Source: Pseudorhodobacter antarcticus (GTDB lineage Bacteria; Pseudomonadota; Alphaproteobacteria; Rhodobacterales; Rhodobacteraceae). From it: a stretch of DNA of 7,870 nucleotides. This document shows positions 1 through 6,414 of this stretch, piece after piece. The notes under the pieces are model-generated. The model saw only the letters and a list, made by a program, of their open reading frames with translations, searched no databases and was not told the DNA's origin. The position numbers and the translations under genes are program-made. The stretch is taken from positions 1-7,870 of the forward strand of contig CAMAWZ010000107.1 in the NCBI GenBank assembly GCA_945861995.1, in the 5' to 3' direction. Every line of letters begins with the position of its first letter. Within the stretch, counting starts at the first letter, position 1.

Positions 1-749
1 AACATGGTGCGGGCGTGGGCGGTGGCGTGGCGCATATCATTGCTGCCTGACAGGGCCAGCAGGCCAGATTGGCGGTTGAGCAGGGCTTCGGCCCCGTCAA
101 TGCCGTGGCGGCGGGCCAGCGTCAGCACCGCGGCGCTGTCAATTGCGCCGGCCCGCGTGCCCATCATCAGCCCATCTTGCGGCGAATGGCCCATGGTTGT
201 GGCGATGGATCGCCCGTCCAAAATGGCGCAAAGCGATGCGCCATTGCCAAGGTGCATTCCCAGCAGGCGGCGCGGCAGATTATGCGCCAAGCGGCGCACC
301 ATGCTGGCATAGGACAGGCCGTGAAAGCCGTAGCGGCGCAGGCCTTGATCTGCAGGAATGGCATAGCTGTATTCCTGCGGCGGGATGCTCGCATGAAAGG
401 CGGTATCAAAGGCTGCATATTGCGGCAGGTCTGGGTGCAGGCGCGCGATGGCGTCAATGCAGGCCAGATTGGCAGGGTTGTGCAAGGGGGCCAGCGGCGC
501 GGCAGCGGTGATTTGGGCGTGGATTTCGGGCGTGATGGCCCGTGTGGCCGTCAGCCCATCGCCGCCATGCACCACGCGGTGCGCTGCCGCCGTAATGCGC
601 GGTGCGCCCAAGGCATTGAGCCCTTGCGCAAGTGCTTCGGCGTGGCCGCCTGTGGGAAGTGCTGCCACGTTATGGGTGGCCCGCATCTCGCCCCCCGCAA
701 ACAGTGCAAGTTTCACCGAGGATGACCCCGCATTGACCACCAGCAGCAT
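1..749 (-). CDS. ackA: Acetate kinase, C-terminal part beyond the window
   Basis: Acetate kinase interconverts acetyl phosphate plus ADP and acetate plus ATP in the cytoplasm. Here it would use the acetyl phosphate released by Xsc. The minus frame is open for 249 codons from ATG at 749 to the left edge, so the 3' end is missing. Visible signatures are NAGSSS (residues 6-11), HRVVHGG (57-63), APLHNPAN (87-94), FDTAFH (114-119), RRYGFHG (138-144), HLGNGAS (166-172) and MMGTRAG (195-201). By spacing, R58, H90, D115, H143, H166 and R199 correspond to R91, H123, D148, H180, H208 and R241 of the Methanosarcina thermophila enzyme, so the visible catalytic residues are kept. The N-terminal lobe is about 33 residues shorter than in that enzyme. 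The start shares one base with the upstream stop (TGATG), implying translational coupling. Propionate kinase is a less likely alternative. Confidence 0.93.
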   Translation of the reverse strand, partial: MLLVVNAGSSSVKLALFAGGEMRATHNVAALPTGGHAEALAQGLNALGAPRITAAAHRVVHGGDGLTATRAITPEIHAQITAAAPLAPLHNPANLACIDAIARLHPDLPQYAAFDTAFHASIPPQEYSYAIPADQGLRRYGFHGLSYASMVRRLAHNLPRRLLGMHLGNGASLCAILDGRSIATTMGHSPQDGLMMGTRAGAIDSAAVLTLARRHGIDGAEALLNRQSGLLALSGSNDMRHATAHARTM

Positions 750-1492
750 CAGATCACCGCCTTGGCCAAACCGATCAGGGCCAGCACCGCCAGCAGCCCA
801 ATGGCGAAACGGCGAAAGTCTGATGGGGCGACGCGCAGAAATTGCCGCCCGCCGACCCAAACGCCAAAGATTATGATGGGTGTTGATAGGGCTGCGGCAT
901 AAACGGTGTCCCATGTGACCATGCCATGCCACCACATCAGCGGGGCCGAGAAGACATCCAGAATAGCAAAATAGGCAATCAATGTTGCGCGAAAAGCATT
1001 TGCGGGCATGGACTGCGCAGTAAAGAAACTGGCAACAGGCAGGCCCGCCATGCCCACGGCATTGGCAGCGCCGGCAAATACCCCAACGGCCCCCGTTGTA
1101 GGCAGGCCTTGGGTGGGCAAAACCCATCCGCGCAGCAGCACCGCGCACATCGCCAGCACATACAGCGCGACCACTGCGCGCACTGTATCAACGGGCACTT
1201 GCGTGATCACCGCCAGCCCCAAGGGCAGCCCAATCACCGCCCCGCCCAGCAGCACCCAAACCAGCGGCCAGCGCACATGCCCAGACACGCCGCGCCATTG
1301 CTGAAAGGTCAGGCCAAATTCGCAAAACATCACGACGGCCACAAAATACAGCGGGTTGGTGACCAGCGCCGAGGCAGAAACGACCAGCGCCGAAAACCCA
1401 AACCCCGAATAGCCGCGCACAAAGGCGGCGAGTAAAAAAACCGCGCCCATATAGAGCGCGGCCATCGGCGATAAATCGAACGGCAGGATCAT
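749..1492 (-). CDS. tauE: TauE/SafE-family membrane exporter, probable sulfite exporter
   Basis: This is a 247-residue, strongly hydrophobic protein with about eight predicted membrane segments, roughly at residues 10-28, 32-58, 75-98, 104-122, 134-158, 168-187, 196-215 and 228-246. The glycine-rich stretch GYSGFGFSAL near residue 28 and the second-half segment GVFAGAANAVGMAG (137-150) fit the TauE/SafE (DUF81) family. Members next to xsc are thought to remove the sulfite released by Xsc from the cytoplasm. That substrate is inferred here from context, since the family also exports sulfoacetate and other organosulfur anions. The start codon overlaps the xsc stop (ATGA, 1489-1492) and no strong ribosome site precedes it, so translation probably depends on reinitiation after xsc. 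The stop overlaps the ackA start. The symbol is by family and context. Confidence 0.85.
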   Translation of the reverse strand: MILPFDLSPMAALYMGAVFLLAAFVRGYSGFGFSALVVSASALVTNPLYFVAVVMFCEFGLTFQQWRGVSGHVRWPLVWVLLGGAVIGLPLGLAVITQVPVDTVRAVVALYVLAMCAVLLRGWVLPTQGLPTTGAVGVFAGAANAVGMAGLPVASFFTAQSMPANAFRATLIAYFAILDVFSAPLMWWHGMVTWDTVYAAALSTPIIIFGVWVGGRQFLRVAPSDFRRFAIGLLAVLALIGLAKAVI

Positions 1493-3255
1493 TCGGCGGC
1501 CATGTCGGCGGCGGAAATCCCTGCAACAGCGACTGGCTTTTTCATGGCATCGCGGCGGAAGGGCTCGCCCAGTTCTTGGTTGATCATTGCCTCGATCAGG
1601 GTGGTTTTGCCTGCCTTTTGATCCTCAATCGCTTGCTTTAGCGCCGCCGTTAGCTCCTCCATCGTGCGGGCAACCACGCCTTGCAACCCGCACGCGCGCG
1701 CAATGCCTGCATAGGAGACTTGGGTATCCAGTTCGGTGCCGACGAAGTTATCATCATACCACAGGGTCGAGTTGCGCTTTTCCGCGCCCCATTGGTAATT
1801 GCGGAACACAACTTGGGTCACGGCGGGCCATTCGGGGCGGCCAATGGCGGTCAGTTCGGTCACTGCAATGCCAAACGCGCCATCACCCGAAAAGCCCACA
1901 ACAGGCACATCAGGGCAGGCGATTTTTGCGCCCACCACGGCAGGCAAGCCGTAACCACAAGGGCCAAACAGGCCTGGGGCCAGATATTTGCGCCCTTCGT
2001 CAAAGCTGGGGTAGGCGTTGCCAATGGCGCAGTTGTTGCCAATGTCGGACGAGATGATCGCTTCGCGCGGCAGGGCGGCCTGAATGGCGCGCCATGCCAT
2101 GCGGGGGCTCATCCAATCGGGTTTAGCGGCGCGGGCGCGCTGGTTCCATGACGTGCCTTCGTCGTCATCTTCGTGATCCATAGAGGACAGCGCCTGCGCC
2201 CAAGCAGATTTGGTCTGCGCAATGGTGGCACGGCGCGCATCGCGGCCCGCATCCCCTGCAACGGGGGTCAGGCGCGCCAAAATCCCGCGCGCAACAGGGC
2301 CTGCATCGCCGACAATGCCCACCGTGACAGGTTTGGTCAGACCAATACGGGCGGGGTTGATATCAACTTGGATGATCTTCGCGCTGGTTGGCCAGTAATC
2401 CAAACCGTAACCGGGCAGGGTGGAAAACGGGTTTAGGCGGGTGCCAAGGCACAGCACCACATCGGCCTGTTTAATCAGCTCCATCGCGGCCTTGCTGCCA
2501 TTGTAGCCCAAGGGGCCCACGAACAGCGGGTGGCTGGCAGGGGCGGCATCATTGTGCTGATAGCCCACGCAAACAGGGGCATCGAGCCGTTCGGCAAGTG
2601 CCATCGCATCGGGAATGGCCGCGCCCAAAACCACGCCTGCGCCGTTCAGAATAACGGGAAACTTGGCGGATGACAAAAGCTCTGCCGCCTGCGACAGCGC
2701 CGCATCCCCGCCCGATGGGCGTTCAAATTCGACCATAGCGGGCAGGTTGATATCAATGACCTGCGTCCAATAATCGCGCGGCATATTGATTTGGGCGGGG
2801 GCGGATGCACGGCGCGCGTTCAGAATGACGCGGTTCAGCACTTCGGCCACGCGGGACGGGTCGCGCACCTCTTCTTGATAGGCGACCATGTCTTTGAACA
2901 GGGCCATCTGTTCCACCTCTTGGAAACCGCCCATGCCAATGGTTTTATTCGCCGCCTGCGGTGTCACCAGCAAAAGCGGGGTATGGTTCCAATAGGCCGT
3001 TTTGACGGCGGTTACAAAATTGGTAATCCCTGGCCCGTTTTGCGCGATCATCATCGACATACGGCCCGACGCGCGGGTGTAGCCATCGGCCATCATCCCA
3101 CCGCTGCCTTCATGCGCGCAATCCCAGAAATTGATGCCAGCGCGCGGGAACAAATCGGAAATCGGCATAAAGGCCGACCCGATGATACCAAAGGCATCGG
3201 TGATCCCGTGCATTTGCAACACTTTGACAAAGGCTTCTTCGGTGGTCATTTTCAT
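1489..3255 (-). CDS. xsc: Sulfoacetaldehyde acetyltransferase
   Basis: Xsc is a thiamine-diphosphate enzyme of the cytoplasm that converts sulfoacetaldehyde and phosphate into acetyl phosphate and sulfite, the C-S bond-breaking step of taurine breakdown. The protein has 588 residues, the usual family length. The N-terminal pyrimidine-binding domain carries the conserved Glu of ThDP enzymes at E49 (CAHEGSGG). The central domain includes NGAGVVLG (204-211), and the C-terminal ThDP/Mg site has GDG at 457-459 with N486 in FRNYQWGAEKRN, a stretch very typical of Xsc. The start at 3255 is chosen because AGGAG (3264-3268) lies 8 bases upstream. The frame stays open to 3555, but that extension runs inside tauR and has no family resemblance. 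The second ATG at 3249 is possible but less well spaced. It is the first gene of an overlapping xsc-tauE-ackA operon with its own likely TauR-controlled promoter. Confidence 0.96.
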   Translation of the reverse strand: MKMTTEEAFVKVLQMHGITDAFGIIGSAFMPISDLFPRAGINFWDCAHEGSGGMMADGYTRASGRMSMMIAQNGPGITNFVTAVKTAYWNHTPLLLVTPQAANKTIGMGGFQEVEQMALFKDMVAYQEEVRDPSRVAEVLNRVILNARRASAPAQINMPRDYWTQVIDINLPAMVEFERPSGGDAALSQAAELLSSAKFPVILNGAGVVLGAAIPDAMALAERLDAPVCVGYQHNDAAPASHPLFVGPLGYNGSKAAMELIKQADVVLCLGTRLNPFSTLPGYGLDYWPTSAKIIQVDINPARIGLTKPVTVGIVGDAGPVARGILARLTPVAGDAGRDARRATIAQTKSAWAQALSSMDHEDDDEGTSWNQRARAAKPDWMSPRMAWRAIQAALPREAIISSDIGNNCAIGNAYPSFDEGRKYLAPGLFGPCGYGLPAVVGAKIACPDVPVVGFSGDGAFGIAVTELTAIGRPEWPAVTQVVFRNYQWGAEKRNSTLWYDDNFVGTELDTQVSYAGIARACGLQGVVARTMEELTAALKQAIEDQKAGKTTLIEAMINQELGEPFRRDAMKKPVAVAGISAADMAAE

Positions 3256-3263
3256 GGGGCGCA

Positions 3264-3268
3264 CTCCT
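3264..3268 (-). promoter_or_regulatory. Ribosome binding site of xsc
   Basis: AGGAG on the minus strand lies 8 bases before the ATG at 3255. It decides the start, because the frame is open for another 100 codons upstream into tauR. Confidence 0.8.
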
Positions 3269-3280
3269 ATTTTGCGGCAC

Positions 3281-3286
3281 CTTATG
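3281..3286 (-). promoter_or_regulatory. Possible -10 element of xsc
   Basis: CATAAG on the minus strand matches TATAAT at 4 of 6 positions and begins 18 bases downstream of the proximal TauR-like repeat. It would give a leader of about 20 bases that includes the AGGAG ribosome site. There is no good -35 hexamer. The TauR-like repeat occupies that position, which fits an activator-dependent promoter. This is inference from position. Confidence 0.4.
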
Positions 3287-3301
3287 GTTTTCCATGCGCG
3301 C

Positions 3302-3344
3302 GGCTTAGGGCCAGTGCGTTTCGCGCGGTAAGGCCAGCTAAGCC
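3302..3344 (-). other. Inverted repeat at the 3' end of tauR
   Basis: GGCTTAG (3302-3308) and CTAAGCC (3338-3344) on the plus strand are perfect inverted copies 29 bases apart, spanning the tauR stop codon. Inside them GGCC occurs on both sides (parts of the two TauR-like repeats), so the tauR transcript could form a 7 bp stem, a two-base bulge and 4 further pairs. No U-run follows, so this is not a classical terminator. It may partly be a by-product of the repeated TauR sites. Confidence 0.35.
3305..3337 (-). promoter_or_regulatory. Paired TauR-like direct repeats upstream of xsc
   Basis: On the minus strand CTGGCCTTAC (3328-3337) is followed after 13 bases by CTGGCCCTAA (3305-3314). Each resembles the TauR site reported in Rhodobacter capsulatus, CTGGAC(T/C)TAA, with two and one mismatches respectively. 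The same pair with the same 23-base period lies upstream of tpa. The distal copy abuts the tauR stop codon. The centres lie near -36 and -59 from the inferred start of transcription, a usual place for an activator touching RNA polymerase. The repeat is read directly; binding by TauR is inferred. Confidence 0.68.
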
Positions 3345-4795
3345 TTAATCGCCTTGGCAATCCGCGCAATGCCTTCTGGTATCTTGGCAGGCGCAATCGA
3401 CGAATACCCAAGGCGGTAGAATTGGCTTTGCGGGCGGGCAGGGTCAAAGAAAGACTTTCCCGCCTCAACCAGCACGCCGCCTTCCCGCAGTCGCAAAGCC
3501 AGCGCCTCGGTATCCACGCCATTTGGCGCGCGCATCCAGAAACTTGACCCGCCAAAGCCGCCCTGCCCTGCCACAGTCAGTCCCGCCTCGGCTATGGATT
3601 CCGCCATGATCTGACGGCGGCGTTTATAAGCCGCGCGCATCCGGTTGATCAGCGCGTCGTAATGGCCCAGCGATAGGAAATAGGCCACGGTACGCTGGAT
3701 ATGGCCGGGTGGATGACGCAGCAGCATCAGGCGCAGGGCACGCGCCTCGCGGATAAAAGATGCAGGCCCCACCAGATAACCAAGACGCATTCCTGGAAAG
3801 ACCGATTTTGAAAAACTGCCCACGTAAATCACCCGCCCTTCGCTATCGAGCGACTTTAGCGCAGGCGAGACGGGCTTTAGGAAAGACATCTCAAATTCGT
3901 AATCATCTTCGACAATCACGAAATTGTCGCGCGCAGCGGCCGCCAGCAGGGCCACGCGGCGATCTAGCGGCATGGTGGCATTGGTGGGGCATTGGTGGCT
4001 GGCGGTTGTGAACACAACATCCACACCTTTGGGGATAGCATCAGGCGGAAGGCCGCCTTCGTCAATATCAACGGATGTCACATCCGCACCCTGCCCCGCC
4101 AAAATACCGCGCAGGCCCGAATAGCCGGGGTTTTCGACAGCCGCCTTGCGCCCGCCTGACAGCAAAAGCTGCGCCGCAATCCACAGCCCGTTTTGCGCGC
4201 CAAGGGTCAGCAACACCTCGTCTTCGCGCGCCGCAATCCCGCGCCGTGGCAAGATAGAGCGCAGCAAATATTCAATCAGCAGCGGATCATCGCTGTCATA
4301 AAGATCCGATGTCAGCACCCCAAAATCGCGCCGCCCTAGCGCCCGCAGCGCGCATTGCCGCCAGTTCTGATGATCGAACAGGCTGGCGTCCGCTTGGCCA
4401 TAGATAAACGGATAGGAATAGCTTTCCCAATCGCGCGGGCGCGGCACGCCCGCGACATTGGAAAATCGCCGCCCCGTCCACTGGGCAAAATCCACCCCTT
4501 CGCGGCGGGGCGCGCGCGCCGTCAGTTCAGGCGCACGCGGCGCTGTGGCCGAAATGTAATAGCCCGACCGCCCCCGCGCCTCTAGGTAATCGGCGCTGAC
4601 AAGTTCGGCATAGGCCAATGTCACTGTGATGCGCGAAATGCCCAAATGTTCCGCAAGGCCCCGCGAGGAGGGCATTTTTTGCCCCGCCACAAAACGGCCC
4701 GACAAAACGCCTTCGGTCACCACTTGCCGCAAACGCTGCTGCAACGTGCCGCGCCCTGCAGGGGGCAAAATAAAGGCTTCGGGTGGTATGGGCAT
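3338..4795 (-). CDS. tauR: MocR/GntR-family transcriptional regulator of taurine catabolism
   Basis: This 485-residue cytoplasmic regulator has the two-part MocR layout: an N-terminal winged-helix DNA-binding domain (about residues 16-80, with LAEHLGISRITVTLAYAEL) joined to an aminotransferase-fold domain that binds pyridoxal phosphate. Visible cofactor residues are ENPGY (221-225), the EDDYE Asp/Tyr (296-300) and the Schiff-base lysine K330 in GSFSKS, with R337 and the C-terminal FYRLGY (459-464). TauR in Rhodobacter activates tpa in the presence of taurine, and the position between tpa and xsc identifies this as its counterpart. The ATG at 4795 is preceded by GAGG (4800-4803) 4 bases upstream. 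The gene runs in the same direction as tpa, behind a terminator-like hairpin, and 82 bases before xsc. A TauR-like half-site overlaps its likely promoter, suggesting autoregulation. Confidence 0.92.
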   Translation of the reverse strand: MPIPPEAFILPPAGRGTLQQRLRQVVTEGVLSGRFVAGQKMPSSRGLAEHLGISRITVTLAYAELVSADYLEARGRSGYYISATAPRAPELTARAPRREGVDFAQWTGRRFSNVAGVPRPRDWESYSYPFIYGQADASLFDHQNWRQCALRALGRRDFGVLTSDLYDSDDPLLIEYLLRSILPRRGIAAREDEVLLTLGAQNGLWIAAQLLLSGGRKAAVENPGYSGLRGILAGQGADVTSVDIDEGGLPPDAIPKGVDVVFTTASHQCPTNATMPLDRRVALLAAAARDNFVIVEDDYEFEMSFLKPVSPALKSLDSEGRVIYVGSFSKSVFPGMRLGYLVGPASFIREARALRLMLLRHPPGHIQRTVAYFLSLGHYDALINRMRAAYKRRRQIMAESIAEAGLTVAGQGGFGGSSFWMRAPNGVDTEALALRLREGGVLVEAGKSFFDPARPQSQFYRLGYSSIAPAKIPEGIARIAKAIKA

Positions 4796-4817
4796 GTGGC
4801 CTCAAATCCAAATAATT

Positions 4818-4828
4818 CTGGACTTATA
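4818..4828. promoter_or_regulatory. tauR promoter -10 overlapped by a TauR-like half-site
   Basis: On the minus strand TATAAG (4823-4828) matches the -10 consensus at 5 of 6 positions and would give a leader of about 20 bases before tauR. On the opposite strand CTGGACTTAT (4818-4827) matches the R. capsulatus TauR repeat at 9 of 10 positions, the best match in the window after allowing either base at the ambiguous position. It overlaps the -10 and points away from tauR, so TauR bound here should hinder tauR transcription. A weaker copy (GTGGCCTCAA at 4796-4805, spacing 22) reaches the start codon. No convincing -35 was found. Confidence 0.5.
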
Positions 4829-4832
4829 GGCA

Positions 4833-4861
4833 AAAGGGGGGCGCATAAGCAACCCCCCTTT
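4833..4861 (-). terminator. Probable intrinsic terminator of tpa
   Basis: A perfect 9 bp stem, AAAGGGGGG (4833-4841) with CCCCCCTTT (4853-4861), encloses an 11-base loop. It begins about 27 bases after the tpa stop. On the minus strand the C-run is followed by TTTT, partly within the stem, so the U-tract is short. It would end tpa transcripts or reduce read-through into tauR. Confidence 0.65.
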
Positions 4862-4888
4862 CATTTTGGCACAAATACCTAAAACCTA

Positions 4889-6271
4889 TCAGCCAAACAC
4901 TTTGGTCAGGGCTTTATCAATCGCGCCGGTTATGGCGTCAATATCATCGGCAGTCGCAATCAGCGCAGGCGAGAGGCACAGCGTGTTGTTCAGCCCTGGC
5001 AGGCTGCGGTTGGTCATGCCGATAATCACACCTTGGGCGTTGCAATCGGCGACCACGGCGGCAACCTTTTTCTCGTCCATCGGTTCTTTTGTGGCGCGGT
5101 CAGCGACCAATTCCGCGCCGCAGAACAGGCCCTTGCCGCGCACATCGCCAATAACTTTGTGCTTTTCCATCAGGGCGTTCAGGTTATCAATCACCCGCGC
5201 GCCCATTTTCAGGGTGTTGTTCAGCAGGTCTTCATCCTCGATAATGCGCATATTTTCCAGCGCCGCCGCAGGGCCTGCCGTGCAACCGCCAAAGGTGGAA
5301 ATATCGCGGAAATAAGACATTTTATCGGTGTCATCTTTGAACATATCAAACACCGCCTCGGTGGTGACTGTGCAAGAAATCGCAGCATAGCCCGATGCCA
5401 CACCTTTGGCCATCGTCACAAAATCGGGCTTAATCCCGAAATTTTGGTAACCAAACCAGGTGCCCGTGCGTCCCAGACCGCAGACCACTTCGTCGATGTG
5501 CAGCAGGATATTATATTTTTTGCAGATTTCCTGCACCCGCTCCCAATAACCAGTTGGGGGCACAATGACGCCGCCGCCTGCGGTGACAGGTTCCAGCACC
5601 AACGCACCGATGGTATCGGCGCCTTCGCGCAAGATCACCTCTTCAATGGCATCTGCCGCGCGCTCGCCGTAATTTTCAACATCCCACTGCTTACGATATT
5701 CAAGGCAATGCGGCACCATCACAAATCCCTCTGGATAGGGGCCGTATTGCAAGGCGCGTTCGGGTTGGCCCGATGTGGCAAGCGTGCCAATGGTTGTGCC
5801 GTGATAATCACGCTCGCGGTACAGGATTTTCCACTTTGTGCCGCCGTGATGTTTGTGCGCAATCTGGCGCACCATTTTATAGACCTTTTCGTTCGCCTCC
5901 GACCCCGAATTGGAATAATAAACGCGGCTGAGGCCGGGCATTTTGGAAATAAGCCGTTCTGCAAACAGAGCGCCTGGGATCGACCCGCCAACACCCGCAA
6001 AATAGTTCATTTTCAGCAACGTATCGCGCACCGCATTGGCAATGCTTTCGCGCCCGTAGCCAACGTTCACAGTCCAAACAGCGCCAGACACGGCGTCAAT
6101 ATATTCGCGCCCGCGCGCATCCCACACCCGCAACCCCTTGCCTTCGACGATGATGCGTGGATCAACTTCGGGCTGCTCGTATCCCTTGTGTTGGGACAGA
6201 TGATGCCAAACATGCGCCTTATCGGCGGCGACGATTTTTGAAATGTCATTGGCAGAGGCGAAGTTATCCAT
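4889..6271 (-). CDS. tpa: Taurine:pyruvate aminotransferase
   Basis: Tpa is a cytoplasmic class III pyridoxal-phosphate aminotransferase that transfers the amino group of taurine to pyruvate, giving sulfoacetaldehyde (the Xsc substrate) and L-alanine. From ATG at 6271 it has 460 residues, normal for the family. Visible elements are NSGSEANE (121-128), YHGTT (156-160), LEPVTAGGG (226-234), the cofactor-ring Asp in HIDEVVCGLGRTG (D260) and the Schiff-base lysine K289 in TMAKGVASGY. The frame continues to an ATG at 6316, but I prefer 6271. AAAGG (6279-6283) lies 7 bases before it, the family begins at this MDNF-like start, and 6316 lies upstream of the inferred -10. Other omega-aminotransferases look similar, but the presence of xsc and tauR fixes the role. 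It is first in the minus-strand cluster and is followed by a hairpin. Confidence 0.94.
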   Translation of the reverse strand: MDNFASANDISKIVAADKAHVWHHLSQHKGYEQPEVDPRIIVEGKGLRVWDARGREYIDAVSGAVWTVNVGYGRESIANAVRDTLLKMNYFAGVGGSIPGALFAERLISKMPGLSRVYYSNSGSEANEKVYKMVRQIAHKHHGGTKWKILYRERDYHGTTIGTLATSGQPERALQYGPYPEGFVMVPHCLEYRKQWDVENYGERAADAIEEVILREGADTIGALVLEPVTAGGGVIVPPTGYWERVQEICKKYNILLHIDEVVCGLGRTGTWFGYQNFGIKPDFVTMAKGVASGYAAISCTVTTEAVFDMFKDDTDKMSYFRDISTFGGCTAGPAAALENMRIIEDEDLLNNTLKMGARVIDNLNALMEKHKVIGDVRGKGLFCGAELVADRATKEPMDEKKVAAVVADCNAQGVIIGMTNRSLPGLNNTLCLSPALIATADDIDAITGAIDKALTKVFG

Positions 6272-6300
6272 GGTGCGGCCTTTGGCTGATTGTTTTTTGC

Positions 6301-6306
6301 AGTATG
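6301..6306 (-). promoter_or_regulatory. Possible -10 element of tpa
   Basis: CATACT on the minus strand matches TATAAT at 4 of 6 positions, 20 bases downstream of the proximal TauR-like repeat. It would give a leader of roughly 23 bases to the ATG at 6271. The -35 position lies at the edge of the repeat and is poor, as at xsc, which fits a promoter needing an activator. Confidence 0.4.
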
Positions 6307-6326
6307 ACTTGAGCAAACTCTTGCCC

Positions 6327-6359
6327 TTATGTCCAGAGGCTTTGCGTTGGTAGGGCCAG
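6327..6359 (-). promoter_or_regulatory. Paired TauR-like direct repeats upstream of tpa
   Basis: On the minus strand CTGGCCCTAC (6350-6359) is followed after 13 bases by CTGGACATAA (6327-6336). Compared with the R. capsulatus TauR repeat CTGGAC(T/C)TAA they have two and one mismatches. Spacing, order and orientation equal those of the xsc pair: in both, the distal copy ends in TAC and the proximal in TAA. The centres would lie near -38 and -61 from the inferred transcription start. TauR binding and activation are inferred. Confidence 0.72.
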
Positions 6360-6377
6360 AGACAGAAGGGAGACGCG

Positions 6378-6403
6378 CCAAAACGCTTGCCTTTTGCGTT
6401 TGG
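6378..6403. promoter_or_regulatory. Inverted repeat at the lacI-type gene promoter, possible operator
   Basis: AAACGC (6381-6386) and GCGTTT (6396-6401) are perfect inverted arms 9 bases apart. Allowing one extra A the match extends outward to CC and GG. The repeat surrounds the possible -35 TTGCCT of the plus-strand regulator. It could be the operator of that regulator or of another protein. The long spacer is unlike the compact palindromes of most LacI-family operators. Confidence 0.35.
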
Positions 6404-6414
6404 AACGGTCTAAA
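6387..6414 (+). promoter_or_regulatory. Possible promoter of the plus-strand regulator and glycerate kinase operon
   Basis: TTGCCT (6387-6392) and TCTAAA (6409-6414) resemble -35 and -10 elements (4 of 6 matches each) with a 16-base spacer. Transcription would begin near 6421, about 20 bases before the ATG at 6441. A ribosome site AAGGTGG (6431-6437) follows. The tpa regulatory region lies directly behind it in the other direction. Confidence 0.4.

Noticed and set aside
69..725. 218-codon open frame on the plus strand
   Set aside because: It is the antisense shadow of ackA, whose catalytic motifs run through the same bases on the minus strand.
926..1435. 169-codon plus-strand frame opposite the exporter gene
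   Set aside because: His/Arg/Gln-rich composition typical of the reverse complement of a membrane-protein gene; no recognisable domain or ribosome site.
3256..3555. 100-codon N-terminal extension of xsc
   Set aside because: It overlaps the end of tauR in another frame, is Arg-rich without family similarity, and AGGAG points to the ATG at 3255.
4833..4861. The G6/C6 hairpin as a terminator serving both strands
   Set aside because: No plus-strand gene ends here; only tpa ends close by in the right orientation.
5033..6241. 402-codon open frame on the plus strand, opposite tpa
   Set aside because: It lies wholly antisense to a clear aminotransferase, its translation resembles no family I know, and long antisense frames are common in GC-rich genomes with this codon bias.
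6272..6316. Tpa start at 6316, adding 15 residues
   Set aside because: An AAGGG-like site does precede it, but it lies upstream of the inferred -10 and next to the TauR-like repeat, and the family start fits 6271.
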